Origin: Gautieria morchelliformis | Taxonomy: Eukaryota; Basidiomycota; Agaricomycetes; Gomphales; Gomphaceae | Length of the DNA: 64,000 nucleotides | Direction: 5' to 3' | NCBI GenBank assembly: GCA_015179125.1 | Contig: WHVA01000144.1 | Coordinates: 164,400-228,399 of the forward strand | Shown here: positions 33,467-45,299 of the stretch, piece by piece | Position numbering within the stretch: the first letter of the stretch is position 1 | Layout: every line of letters starts with the position of its first letter | Made by a program: the position numbers and the translations under genes | The notes under the pieces: generated by a model | Told to the model about the DNA's origin: nothing | The model's database searches: none | Seen by the model: only the letters and a program-made list of their open reading frames with translations

Positions 33467-35326
33467 TGTCAAGATTGGTTTTTAGGCATTAATATCGTGT
33501 ATTAGTGAACACAGCAAATGCCCGAATAGCTTGTGCAATGAAGTGTGCTGTTCGGCGAATAAGGTGAACCAATAAATGTTCAGAAGGTAAGAGGGCTGCC
33601 CAAACGGAGCTCTCCCTATCTACAGTCATAGCGAAGTAGCCTGTGATACTTGACAATGTAATGTACAAGGTCTCACGGAAAGGCTGTCAAGCAGTAACAA
33701 TTCTTTCACCGGCGAAGGTGCTCCTTCAGAGCCCTTCGCTGACAGCACCAATAATGGTATGAAGGCTAAGGTAGTGAAGGTGAAGTACAAAAACTCACCA
33801 GTGGTGCTTAAGTCCTCCTCTGGTCGAAGTTGGTGGTCTATAGAAGAGGGCTCAAGACAATGGTCACAGTGAGGTCAAGTTTTGCACAAGATAGACGTAT
33901 GATAATTGAACTGGGGAATATACATGCGAATGTAAACTACTTATACCGAATGCTCATATGATGTTAGCGAATAGGAAAGAGTCCATCTTGAGTCAGGGTT
34001 GGATAGGGGTGCGCAGTCAGGATACAAATAGGTGAAACACATATACAATGGAAGAGGGGGGGAGTGGGAACATGAAACAATGGAGGGAGAGGGGATGAAG
34101 GCACCTATGTAAGAAAACACACTGTCAAGATTGGTTTTTAGGCGTTAATATTGTGTATTAGTGAACACAGCGAATGCCCGAATGACTTGTGCGAATAAGT
34201 ATGCCGTTCGGTGAATGCGTGAACCAATGAATGTTCACAAGATAAGAGGGTTGCCCAAATGGGGCGCGCCCTATCTAAAGTCATAGCGAAATGGCCCATG
34301 GCACTTGACGATACAACGTGCAAGGTGTCACGGAAGGGCCGTCTAAGTAGCGACAATCCCTTCGCCGGCGAAGGTGCTCCTTCGGAGCCCTTTGCCAACA
34401 GCGCAGAAAATAGTTCGAAGGCTAAGGTAACGAAGATGAAGTATGAGAACTCACCAGTGATGCCTAAGTCCTCTGCTGGTCGAAGATAGAAATCTCCAAG
34501 AAAAGGCTCAAGACGATGATCACAGTGAGGTCAAGTTTGCACAAGATGGACGACGTATGATAATTGAACTGGAGAATATACATGTGAATGTAAACTACTT
34601 ATATCGAATGCTCGCAAGGTATTAGCGAATAGGAAAGAGGCCATCGTGAGTCAGGGTCGGATAGGGGTGCGCAGTCATGATACTAAGTAGATGGAATAAA
34701 CATACAATAGAGTGAGGGAAGAATGCGAACATGAAATGACGGAGAATAAAGGTGGTGAAGGCACTTATGGACAAAACCATGTCTTGGGGCCCACATACAT
34801 GCTACCCTGCACGGACTCTTCGTTTACTGGGTTGATCCCACACAACCTATGGAAGGGACGTCCTACGAACACACTTTGGCCATACGAACACCCAATGGGG
34901 TTGGATTAAGAAGATGATGGGGTTAATGATGAACCATCAAGCCGGGTGAATGGTATCAATCGTATTTGATGGCGTGCCTGCTGGCGAAATGCGCGAGCAG
35001 CGAATAGCGGTTCGGAGAATGGGGCGAACAGCGAGTAGAGTGGATGTAGAGGGGGAGTGGTCGGTGGGTGCGGCGAACTCTGGCGAAGATGCTAGGGAGT
35101 GACGAGAGGGAACATAGAGACAGTGGGGTAAGAGAAATAGACAGGTCATGACACACACCTTGAGACCTGCATATATGTTACCCTGCACGGACTCTTGGTC
35201 TGCTGGGTTCATCCCACATGATCTACCGGTAGGATGTCCTGCGAATGTATTCCAGCCATAGGAACACCCACAAGGGGGTTGAGTTGGGAAAATGATGGGA
35301 CCAGTGATAAACCATCACGCTGGGTA
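33467..35326 (+). repeat. R4 LTR, copy B, split by copy C
   Basis: It begins TGTCAAGATTGG at 33467, runs to 34122, and resumes at 35159 with the matching next bases (CTTGAGACCTGCATATATG); it stops near 35326 without the usual GTCATGACA end. Copy C is inserted in it with a CACAC duplication. Confidence 0.8.
34123..35153 (+). repeat. R4 solo LTR, copy C, with target duplication
   Basis: The 1031 bp sequence starts TGTCAAGATTGG and ends GGTCATGACA, flanked by CACAC at 34118-34122 and 35154-35158. Internally it has the palindrome CCTTCGCCGGCGAAGG (34359-34374) directly followed by the hairpin GCTCC/GGAGC. It must be younger than copy B, which it interrupts. Confidence 0.9.
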
Positions 35327-35327
35327 T

Positions 35328-36385
35328 TTTGTGATTAGAACGTTAGATTGTGCCTTTAGCAAATAATTTCTATTGCTCAGCTGTTGGGACCACTATATCT
35401 GTCCCTCTCCTCTGTGCTGACTAAGCCTCCCGAGGCGCGTCCGGTACTGATGGATGAAGGTCACGTGACCGTGTCGACGAGAGAATGGTCTCGATCTAGA
35501 GGATAACAAGTCAAAAGGCTTCGCTTTTGAGGTAGTCTAGAGTAAACAGTACTAGTGAACTCTCAACGAAAAATTGGAGTAAACTATCGAGATTTAGGTT
35601 CTGTAGCTATCAAACAAGACTACAGTAACTTCAAGGGGTGAAACAGTTGATTCTGGATGATTGATTCATACATTCATAGTAGCTACTTATACTATACTAG
35701 TGGTAACTACTAGTGTTTGAGATAGTGAGTCAATGGGTCAAAAAACTACTTGTAACTAGAGGGGTGACTACTTATAGTCATAAAATCATGGGAGTGATGG
35801 GGATAGTGTCAGGGGTGTTAAGCTTTGGAATAGAGTCTTGTACCTATCATCCAAAGCCCCTGTCTACATGGTGTCAAGATATTAGTCAGCTGGTCTTGTC
35901 ATGGAGCTCAATAGAAAATAAAAATTAAATCCCTCCTGCCTAGCATAAATTCTAGTCTTGGTGATGGGGCCGCTGTCTCTGTGCCTCTTCTGTGGGGCAG
36001 CTGATTGAGCACACGTATTAGGAATGACATTCTGTAGTCATTCCACGACGTCCGGTGCTCCTGCACAGTCTACACTCCTCTGCGGCGTTTGGTGCCCGCA
36101 CCTCCTCGGTGCCTGTGGCCTGGTGCCTGTCGACATCATGGCCGATGCCATCACTCGATAGGCGCACCATCTCTGATTGGCCGCACGTGGTCGATGCCCG
36201 TGTTCCTGTATCTTATCTGATCTATAGATAAGATAGCTGCTCGTGATATCATGTCTCTGTCGTCTGTGTCGATGTCCATCGTAAGTGTTGTTCCTATCTT
36301 TTTAGTCGTTTTTTCTTTTCTTCTTTTATTAGTTTCTTTGTATACATAGATGACTTAAAATAGAATAGTTGCATATATCATAACA
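35328..36385 (-). repeat. 3' LTR of the decayed copia element (LTR2)
   Basis: The complement begins TGTTATGATATATGCAAC next to the purine tract (GAGGGGGTG, 36386-36394) and ends CTAATCACAAA. It aligns with the solo LTR at 10254-11317. The hairpin at 36209-36235 (TATCTTATCT, 7 nt loop, AGATAAGATA) stands where the other copy has a different stem with the same loop. Confidence 0.85.
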
Positions 36386-36392
36386 CACCCCC

Positions 36393-39300
36393 TCAAACAT
36401 GTGCAATCCCGCGGGAATCGAGGGTAGAGACATGTTTGCGTGGTGATAGAGCTTTCGTTAAGATACCAGCGAGGTTACTGAGTGTAGAAATATAATGGAG
36501 CTTAATATTTCCATTGGCGATCTGATCTCGTATGTAGTGATAGTGGATGTCGATGTGTTTCATTCAGGTATTACTGATGTCATTCTCAGAGTGCGCGATG
36601 AAGGACTGGTTGTCGGTGAATAAGGGAATTGGAATGAAGTCAATTTTGAAATCCTTGGCGAGTCGTATTAACCAGATCCCTTCGGCTGATGCGAAGGAGC
36701 CGGCAACTAATTCTGATTCCATTGACGATCGGGTGACAAGCCCCTGCTTCTTGGAAGCCCATGAAATGGGTGATCTGTTGAAGGTAAAAATCCACCCTGA
36801 TGTTGACTTCCTGTCGTTCGAATCTCCTGCAAAATCCACGTCTGTGAAGCCGGTGAGGTTGTGTGCGTACCCTTCTACTCCCTTACCCTCCTGTTTGAAA
36901 AGGATTCCATGGTCTCAGGTTTGTAGAAGGTATTGTACTATTCGTTTAGCTGCTTCCCAATGCTGAAGTGATGGTTTCAACGTGAACTGAGCACATTTGT
37001 TCCTGGCATAGGAGATATCTGGTCAAGTGGCAATGGCACAGTAATTGATGCTTCCTATGAGGGAGGCATATGGTATGCCAATATGTGTGTCACTGATGGA
37101 TGATTTTTGGAATTTAGCGGCATTATCCATTGGTGATTTGGTGGGTTTTCCAATCACTATATTGAATCGCTTCGCAACCGTGTTGATGAATGCAGGTTGC
37201 GATATGTGTATTGTGCCTGCCTCTCGATGATGTTTGATCTTAACTCCTAGCAATTGCTCTGGGGTCCCGAGGTCTTGGATATCAAATGATCCACCTATGT
37301 CTTGGATCATTTGATCCATTGACTCTGTGGAATTAGCGGCAAGGAGGCTGTCATCAACATACCATCTGGCCAGTTCGATTGAGTGCTGGTCCCTGAACCG
37401 GAAGAATACAGTGGAGTTGGCGTGTCCTGCTGTGAAACCTAATGTCTCTAATCCTCTTTTCAGAGTCTGATGCCAGACTCGTCCTGACTGTTTGAGCCCA
37501 TATATGCCTTTGTGTAATTTACACACAAGGTGTTCCTGCCCCTTGACGATGAAACCCTCGGGTTGACCCATGTATACATCATCCTCAAGTTTCCCGTTAA
37601 GGTATGCACCTTTGATATTGATGTGTCGTAATTCGAGATCATATCTGCAAGTAAGGGCGAAGAGGAGTCTGATGGTCATGAACCTGATAGTAGGTGAGAA
37701 TGTCTCATTATAATTGAGCCCCTCAATCTGTGTGAATCCTTGTGCAACGAGTCTCGATTTGAATTTGTCGACTGCTCCTAGATTATCTCGCTTGATTCTA
37801 AGACCCATCTGTTTCCAACAATATTGGTGTTGGGAGGTCTCTCTACTAGTGTCCAGGTGTGGTAACCCATGAGGGTGTCGTATTCCGCCTGACACGACGG
37901 TCTCCAGTATTCTGCTTCTGGTGAGTTCATTGCTTCTCTATAACTGTCTGGCTCATCTTCCGCTAGAGTCACGAATAGGCTCTCTGTGTATTCGAGGTCT
38001 GCTATCCCAAAAGCCATTGCAGCCATCTCCGCTTGCATTGTCTGTAAGCGTTTGCCCCATCCATATGTGGAATTATTGGGGTCGAGCCAAGGACCTTGTT
38101 CGAAATCCTTGGGTGCGTGTTCTGTCTCATCCGATCCTTCATTCGAAGTGACGTCATTGTTGGATTCACTTGGCATGTGATTGGATTCAGATTCATCAAT
38201 AGAGATCGGTGCGTATCTCAATGGCATGAATGTGATGCATGGATCTTGATTCAGTGTGTCGGATGGATTCGATGATGGTATCGTGGCTCGAGTGATCGTG
38301 GTAATCAGATTCTTTGTCCAAAGATCGGGTAAGTCATCATTATCTGTCGCATGTATGGTGACTCTTTCAATGTGGTTGGGCTCATCAAATATCATGTCCC
38401 TTGCTTTCAGGATGGTATGGGTTCGCGGTATCCACACTTTGTACGCCTTCGAGTTGTCATAGTATCCTACAAAGATGCCTTTGACTGACTTGAATTGATT
38501 TTTCAATCGTGTCGCCTTTGGTATGAGTGCCCAACATTTCGATCCATAGATCCTGAACCAGTTGATCTTGGGTTTCGTACCCCAGAATGCTTCGTGAGGT
38601 GAGATTCCAAGGCGTGAGTGTAGGATCTGATTTCTGACAAAGTTGATCGTATGCATGGCCGACACCCAAAACCTCCCCATAAGGCCAGCATCATGTCTGA
38701 TCGTAAGTGCTCTTTCTTGGAGTGTTCTGTTATATCGCTCAGCGATGCCATCGTGCTCAGCTGTGTGTGGGGAAGTGGTTTCATGGATTATGCCAGACTT
38801 AGCGCATATGTCCTGGAATTCCTTCCCAATGTATTCTCCTCCGTTATCACTTCTGATCCTCTTGATAGTGGCATTCTTTTGCCTCGATAACCAGGCTGCG
38901 TACAGTCTGAATGAAGCGGTTACGGTGGCACATTCCTTGTTTTTGAGGAAATCAATGTTGGCAAGGCGAGTCTTTGCCTCGATCCAAGTGACAAAATATC
39001 TGAAATTTCCAACCGATGCCTCGAATGGACCACATAGATCTGAGATGATGAGATCTCCTATCTCTTCAGGCAGTTTCTCGACTTTCTGGAATGGAGCTTG
39101 CATCTGTTTCCCCTAAGGACAGTTGGTACACTGAGGGTTAGAGCTGTGATGAACTCCTGGATTGTTGGCGGTCTGTAACTTTCTCATGTTCTCGATGGTG
39201 TGATAACTCACGTGTCCTAATCTATGATGCCATTGAATAGGTCCGGAGGGTTCTGACACAAGGTCAGCAACTTCGTCTTTGGATTTAATGGGGAATGCAA

Positions 39301-39765
39301 CGTAAGTGTAGAGGTTGTTCTCCTTTGGTCCATATGCTAATCTCTTTCCATTGAGTACTAGAGGTATTTTCCAAAATGCACGCTGACATTGGAATTGGTC
39401 ATTCTTCCTACAGAGAGTAGGTTGGACCTGAGCTTTGGGGCGTAGATGACGTCGACAAGAATTATGGGTACGTCTTCAAGTTCCCAGTGAGGATCTGAGA
39501 CAATTCTGATCCGAATGGTCCCTCGTTGGTCTGCAGTGAAGGACACCCCATTGGCTATGTCGATTTTGATCGGTGGTATGGCATACATGTCTTGGAACAA
39601 ATCTTTGCTCCCGGAGATGTGACTGGACGCTGCTGAATCGATTAACCAATCAGAAGGTGAAGATACGGATTCTGTCTTCATGATGACATGGTTGATACAT
39701 TCGATCTGTTGTGCAGATGTGTCTACGGTCGTGTAAAGAAGTGGATTCAGAGGGGGGGGGTCCAC
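36393..39765 (-). pseudogene. Copia Pol remnant: protease to RNase H
   Basis: Pieces in order on the minus strand: protease DSAASSH (39358-39765); pre-integrase with CTNCP followed by an in-frame TAG near 39115; integrase (37778-39103) with SDLCGPF, SDNGGEY and DGIAERYNR; reverse transcriptase (37023-37895) with INIKGAYLNG and YVDD; RNase H (36564-36839) with STSGWIF and ESELVAG, ending at 36393 after RGIAHV. Disabling changes include a TGA in NT*MKH (expected Arg, CGA to TGA), stops near 37020 and a frame change near 37800. Catalytic residues are largely visible, so decay is moderate. Confidence 0.88.
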
Positions 39766-42160
39766 AAGACCCCACTGTATAGTAGTGCGTGGGAACCGCC
39801 GGCGGTTCCCCAGCTTAATCTTTACCTGTCACCGTCACTACGTAGCATCTGAATTACCACAAACTGGTTGAATTCAGCGTGCCCTTGTGATAAACAGGTA
39901 TCAAGCCACTCTTGAACCTTCCACAGTCTTTTAAAAAAAGACTGCAGTGCAGACGGCGGTTCACCGTTGAGAACGCTGTCGCCGTGATGTTTTCATCGTG
40001 GGAATATTCGGAGTCCAAGTTGGACTCAATGATGGAGAGGAGGAAGGGACGGCTCACTCGCTGGGTGAAGGCATGCGAGATGATGCCCAGCAAGGCGTGG
40101 TTCTGGGCAGAGGCCAGAGCGTTGGCAAAGCCTCTGCAGGGCCATGGACGAACGTGATGGCGTCCCTCTGGGACACATCCACGCTCCACGGCACCTCCAG
40201 CACCCTCAGGCCTTCCAGCAGCCGGCCAGACAGGTCGGCCACGCTGTGCGTGACATGCGACGTGATGCTGCACTCGTCGACGCTGCCTCCACCGCCCACA
40301 CCGCGCATCCGCGCTCTAGGTTGCCCCAGGTGCACACGGACGATGGCACACGCTCCAAGGTGTGTCCATCCACCCCGGGGAACCCCCAGGAGCCCCCCAG
40401 AGCTGCGAAGGACCCACGTAAGCCGCCTTCACCGCGCAGCGTCATCCGCGGGCCCCAGGTGCCATACCGGCCGCCCCGCTCGTTCCCAGCAAATGGGAAC
40501 GGTGGTGCATGCTCCCTGGAGCATGCATCCACCTCTGGGGGCCCTCCAGAGGCCCCCAGAACCGGCCAAACGTCACGAACGCCGCGCCTGGCGCCCGCGG
40601 CCATCCACCCTCGCCTGCGGCCCCAGGGGCCACCCTGCTCGCTCCCAGCGAGCGGGAACGGTGGTCCACGCTCCTTAGAGCGTGCACCCACCTCTGGGGG
40701 CCCTCCAGAGGCCCCCAGAGTTGGCCAGATGCCACGCAGCGTCATCCCCGGTCGCGCGTGGCCCCAGGCGCCATCCTGGCCGCCCTGCTCGCTCCCAGCA
40801 AGCGGGAACGGTGGTGCACGCTCTACAGAGTGTGCATCCACCTCTGGGGACCCTCCAGAGGTCCCCAGAGCCGCCCAGATGTCGCGCACGCCGCGCAACG
40901 ACATCCGTGCACCCCAGAGCGCGCCCCGGCTGCCCCGCTCCGGCTGCCCCGCTCATTCCCAGCGAGCGGGAACGGGGCTGCACGTCCCAAAGGACGTGCA
41001 CCCACTGCTGGGCGCCGCAAAAGCCGCGCTCACGGCCGCATGCACGGCCGCCCCCGTCAGCGGCGGGTGCCGCGCGGCACACCGGGTCCCCAGCAGACAC
41101 CCAGGCTGCTGGGGCTCCCTGCCGCGTGCCAGGGCCAGCCCACCGCCGCGTCCGCGTTCGCGCGCGGACCCAGAGGCGGTCCCGGCCGCCATGCTCTCTC
41201 CTGTCAAGGAGGGAGCGTGCGGCACACCCCAAGGGGTGTGCATCCACATCTGCGGACCCACCAAAGGTCCCCAGAAGCTCCCGGTTGCGGCATATGTTGC
41301 AACTGCCGCATTGCCGGCCCCCTGCGGAGCCACCGCCATTAGTGCAGGACAGTCCGCAGCTAATGAATGCGGTCACGATGTGGAAGACCCGCGACGAAAG
41401 GAGCGGGACAAGCAGCGAATGCCGCTGCCAGCCGTCCCGGTCAAACAGGACGTGAGGTTCAGAAATGAACGCCAAGAGCAACCGGCTGCCCCCACGGACA
41501 GCTGCAAGATGATCCAACAGATCGTCAGAAAGTGTGCCTCTGCCTGCATCACATGCCTGGCGTGCACACAAATGCACATCCGTTGTGTCCAGGTCCATAG
41601 ACACAATGCCCAGCGGCTGTATGCAGCCGCTGGCCTGTTCGGCCATGAAGTGGTCAAGTATTGACCGCTTCGGTAATTTCATTGCGTAGGGCTCCTCCAA
41701 GTCCTACGGGTGACATCATGTCACAAAGCAGTCAATTATTGACCGCTTGGTTATTCCTTGCATAGGGCCCTGCCAGGTCCTATGGCTGCATAACTGCTAT
41801 CCTTCACAGTTAGGCACCAATGATGCCTAGATCATTGGCTGTTCAGTTCCCCACAGACATCACCTGTCTGTGGGTTTGAGAGAATTCAAGTTGTTCTCAA
41901 CCATGGGTTTCGGTTCAGAGGGGGAAGAACCATGCCCCCAAACCAACCAACCACCCACTACAACCGGGGAGTGCCGGCGAAGCCAGCACAACCACTGGTG
42001 TTCAGAATGATGGACACCAGAACAGATGTGTTGGCACTATGCCAACACATCTGCCATGATGCAATGTCATGACATCATGCCATTCATGTCAGATATGAGG
42101 CATCAGATCTGCGGTTATTCTGAGGTACATCAGAATGACCTGGTCCACACACCCATCCCT
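39754..42160. other. 2.4 kb hairpin-chain tract of unknown nature inside the copia relic
   Basis: Almost every 20-40 bases contain a perfect or near-perfect stem-loop. Examples with coordinates: a 20 nt palindrome at 39791-39810; CAGTCTTTT/AAAAGACTG at 39924-39944; GAGTCCAA/TTGGACTC with a 1 nt loop at 40011-40027; a 10 bp stem at 41610-41633; CCAATGAT/ATCATTGG at 41817-41838; a 9 bp stem at 41850-41874; CTGGTGT/ACACCAG at 41995-42020; a 14 bp stem with a 3 nt loop at 42023-42053. The middle is very GC-rich. Long frames on both strands (40144-41664 plus, 40675-41700 minus) are unlikely to be real proteins, although minus-strand stretches near 41400-41700 and 39854-40335 read fairly normally. 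It has no TIR, LTR or clear target duplication. Confidence 0.6.
40340..41275. repeat. Tandem array of about 160 bp units with covarying hairpins
   Basis: The second hairpin of each unit starts near 40372, 40533, 40692, 40842, 41002 and 41246. The first stem of each unit is CACAC/GTGTG, GCATGCTCC/GGAGCATGC, CACGCTC/GAGCGTG, GCACGCTCT/AGAGTGTGC (one wobble), GCACGTCC/GGACGTGC and GCACACCCC/GGGGTGTGC: both sides change together. The second stem behaves the same way in three units (GGGGGCC/GGCCCCC against GGGGACC/GGTCCCC). Unit spacing is 150-160 bp except before the last. Confidence 0.7.
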
Positions 42161-42606
42161 TTCTCAAGGTCAAAGGGGTGCTTCTTTTGGCTCACCCGGT
42201 GGGTTCCTTCTACTCTGGTAACCATTCTAATCATCTGTGAAATAGCCCTCCATGATTCCGGAAGGTTTCTGAGTATCGTTGCAGCATGAGTGGAATCGGC
42301 AATGATTTCACCCATCTTTTTGAGCTGACTTCTGAACTCTCTCATAGTCGTAAGATATGTGATGACCGACTGTCCCTCAACCATGTGGAAGGATTCGTAT
42401 CTGGTCCGAACAACGTTAATTTTGCTCAGATCAGTAGATCCGAATTTCCTGATGATGTCCCAAGCGATCTTCACCTGATCTATATCATCAATGGCCATCT
42501 GTAATTCTGGTGAGATGCATAATAGATTCTGGTTATATGCAGAATTATTTCTATCGTTCCACTCAGCAATTAATTGTGTGAGTGGTGTGCTTCCGATGTG
42601 TGGCAT
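42130..42606 (-). pseudogene. Copia Gag remnant (UBN2-type)
   Basis: A frame of 158 codons reads TQLIAEWNDRNNSAYNQ, AWDIIRKFG, FHMVEGQSVITYLTTMREF and ATILRNLPESWRAISQMIRM, the core of a copia Gag. The N-terminus is missing, and homology stops after MVT near 42215, where foreign sequence begins. There is no zinc knuckle. Confidence 0.8.
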
Positions 42607-43364
42607 GCCCTGGACTAGACTTGTGAAAGATATTAATCTGGACTTTCAACTGATCAACACTCCTGGGTATTGGATTGCAAATGGCAAGACTATCAATTGT
42701 CAGACTCACTCTGTAGAATTTCACCTGGAGGATTAGTCCAAGTGGCTAAGCTGTAAGCAACTACTGCAGGCGAGGTTTGTTCCAGATATCGAGCATATGT
42801 GCTCAACTTTTACAGTAATGTGTGACTTGTCTGATACTGTATGATGAACCTCAGACTATATTGATTGACTTTGAACATAACCATTCTGTTGCCTGCAGGC
42901 ACCTTCTGATCTCGTGAGGTCTGGATAATCATATTATTCCACATTAGAACCTGATTTAGAAACCTGGTTAATATTTTGGAATTCACCTGAATAACAATCA
43001 CAGGAGATTCTAGACATCACTAACCAATAGTTGAGCTTCACTCTGGATTGCCTCCTCAGTTGACATATATTTCCACTGGTGAATGTTTAAATTTCTAAGA
43101 GGCCTGAGCAGAGAAGTCGATATTGTCAGTCTGATTGTACATCACGATTTTACCTCAGTCAGAAAGTAGGCAGATACAGCTGTGAATCAAATACAAGGGA
43201 CATTACAAGAGTACCACCGGTGTTTATATTCACACGCAGTTGATAACTGATCCAGCAGTTATGAACCACGGCGTCCAATCCCAATCTATTGGCGTCTTAA
43301 ATCCATGAAAACATATGTCAATATGTTGGTTCGTCATGGTGTGATATCTAATGATCTATGAGTG
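42607..43364. other. Unassigned sequence
   Basis: No LTR2 sequence is found here although the 5' LTR of the decayed copia would be expected. Short minus-strand phrases such as YARYLEQTSPAVVAYSLATW near 42750 read like coding but are unassigned. Confidence 0.35.
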
Positions 43365-44727
43365 CTAATTTTTGTTCCTCCAACCGGACTTTGGTTCTCG
43401 AAGCGTCATGCTGTGGAAGGCTGCTGTGCAGGCTTTCGAAAGGACGCATCAGATGTATATCACACCTTGGAAAGACGACATACTGAGAGAGAAGAGTACA
43501 GTCCATACCAGATTCCCTCCAGCTATCCCAGTCTGAATAGAAAATGCAAAGAGTGATGTCACAAATGCAGGGGCTATTGCCTCTGGTAGCACAATGGTCA
43601 TCTGTGACAATGCCTAAAGCCGTATTTATCCTCAGGATTATGCAAACCAGGTATACATGGAGGGTGGCCAGGGCACCTGGAGACGGCGCTGCTTCAGTAA
43701 CCATGATGGCTGTGGAAGCTATGCGAACATCAGCACCCCTTGAACATATATTATTATCCACGATCAGGGATCGTATATGCTCACTCCAGGCCAAGCCGCT
43801 TCCTGCCCAGATAAAATAGAACACCAACAACGCGCAATTAAACGACCAGGTTCCCTCTTCGCCTCGTCTCGCCATTGAGTTTAGCATGGGCGCACACAGG
43901 ATTGGTAGAGGCCACGCGCACATGATAATGCGGTAGAAACGCAGAGCGGAGCCGAAATACCTTTCCAAAGGTGCATAAATAGTCCCTATGCCTATATGTA
44001 TCACGGCACGAATGGCCATATGTGTGCCAATTGCTGCCTCACTCATTCCTAAGCCTCCCGAGGCAATGGGAGTAAACGCAAAGAGAGGAAAGCTGAACAA
44101 TAGTGAGAGAGTCGGGGACAGTTAACAGATGTCAGAATTTTAAGACGCACAGAGAAAATAGCGTCTCGGAGGCCAGACACATGGTGAGGCTATTAACCAA
44201 TAGGGAGATAATTGAAGGCGTCAGGATAGATTTGATGAAGGGCCTTTCAATGCTTTCATCTGTGTGTTCGGTTGGCGTGGAGGCGTCCCAAGCGGTGATA
44301 GATTCCGAATCAGTCGGTGCCGACATAGTTCCGTATGTAGATATCCTCATAAGTGACTTCTTAGACGGGCGAGTCTATAGCACAACTTGAGAATTCATTG
44401 GGGCAGTCCACTGAATATTTAACCAACCTCGTGTAGTGTCAAATATCCCAAGATGACAGAACAGATAGCGATGATCGAAGCAACGATGAGACCTGAGTAG
44501 AAACCGACGCGCTCCGGATCTGTAACCACACCAATTTATATGATCATCTGGTTAACAAACGGGAAAATGACCTCAAAGGCCAGGGGCTGGATTGCGGTAA
44601 GTAACAGTAAGGCGAAAAGCACACGACATGGCAGTGGGGTGGGGGCACTGGCTGTAGAAGACCTTGGTATACTTGTCTGCTGGGTGCACTCCTCGTCTGG
44701 AATAGGATGTGCGTGTTCGTGGGGCAT
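43365..44727 (-). pseudogene. MFS transporter, internally deleted
   Basis: The minus-strand exons belong to a basidiomycete major facilitator transporter. N-terminus from 44727: TPLPCRVLFALLLLTAIQPL then PFVNQMI, followed by an in-frame TAA (44538-44536) and VTDPERVGFYSGLI. The frame then jumps to a linker (TRPSKKSLMRIS), so helices 2 to 6 including the usual RxGRR loop are missing. The C-terminal half is well kept: FPLFAFTPIASGGLGMSE, IRAVIHIGIG, APLERYFG, EAAPSPGALATL, an intron, then VLPEAIAPAFVTSLFAFSIQTGI, and the last exon HSMTLREPKSGW ending with TAG at 43365. The stop and the deletion make it nonfunctional. Substrate unknown. Confidence 0.8.
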
Positions 44728-45299
44728 GGAAGGGGAAGTGGTACCGTGATGGTAGTACGGGAGAGTCCTTCAAAGGCCATATATTAGCCATTATGAGCTA
44801 CCCTGCCGGAAGAGTCATAGTCGGGCTAGAAACAAGCGAATAGCCAATTTGAAGAACGCCGTGAAACATCGGACTAGAGGTCGTAGGACTCAGGTTACTC
44901 CTTTCGACTCGATGAATGAGCGGACTTGAGCTAGGTTCAAGAGTCAATCCAAGGAATCTATTACTTACTTCAAGAGTTAGTATTGGTATATTGGCCTGGT
45001 GCCAGGCTGGCACCCGACAAGGGAGGAGGGCCACCGACGGGACGAGGCGACGCTCAATGGAATGATGCGCGGTTTTGTATTTCCACCGTCATGGGCTTCG
45101 CCGTGGGAGACGTGGGTCTGCATTCCGGGACGAGGCATAGTGCCCCGGTGTATTCTTAGCCAACCGGCTCGGCAATACACTTACATAACGAGCTTTGTAT
45201 CGGAGCGCGCTCGCTCCGCATCGTGGCATGCGTGGCCGCTGTAGGCGAAACCAGGAAGCAGTTATCTCACAAATCACCTTCGCGATCAACCTCCGGTCC
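44728..45299. other. Unassigned sequence between two pseudogenes
   Basis: It is GC-rich at 45000-45250. A GGTGCCAGGCTGGCACC palindrome-like motif lies at 44998-45014. No gene recognised. Confidence 0.4.

Larger units (their letters stand above)
35328..42606 (-). mobile_element. Decayed Ty1/copia element (family LTR2), 5' part lost
   Basis: On the minus strand the order is gag (42606-42130), protease (39765-39358), integrase, reverse transcriptase, RNase H and a 3' LTR (36385-35328). No 5' LTR was found up to 43364. About 2.4 kb of hairpin-dense foreign sequence separates gag from protease. Many stops and shifts show it is dead. Confidence 0.88.

Noticed and set aside
40144-41664. 506-codon plus-strand frame in the GC-rich tract as a gene
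   Set aside because: The minus strand also has 232- and 341-codon frames over the same DNA. The translation is a low-complexity reading of the hairpin repeats, and GC-rich sequence rarely contains stops.
40206-41700. Minus-strand frames of the same tract as one frameshifted protein
   Set aside because: Stretches near 41400-41700 and 39854-40335 read fairly normally, and a QCGSCNIC motif recalls RecQ zinc regions, but no helicase motif or continuous homology was found, so no function is claimed.
39754-42210. The hairpin tract as a Helitron
   Set aside because: A palindrome near one end and a possible CTGG-T end at the other were considered, but no matching 5' TC after A, no Rep/helicase frame and no consistent orientation were found.
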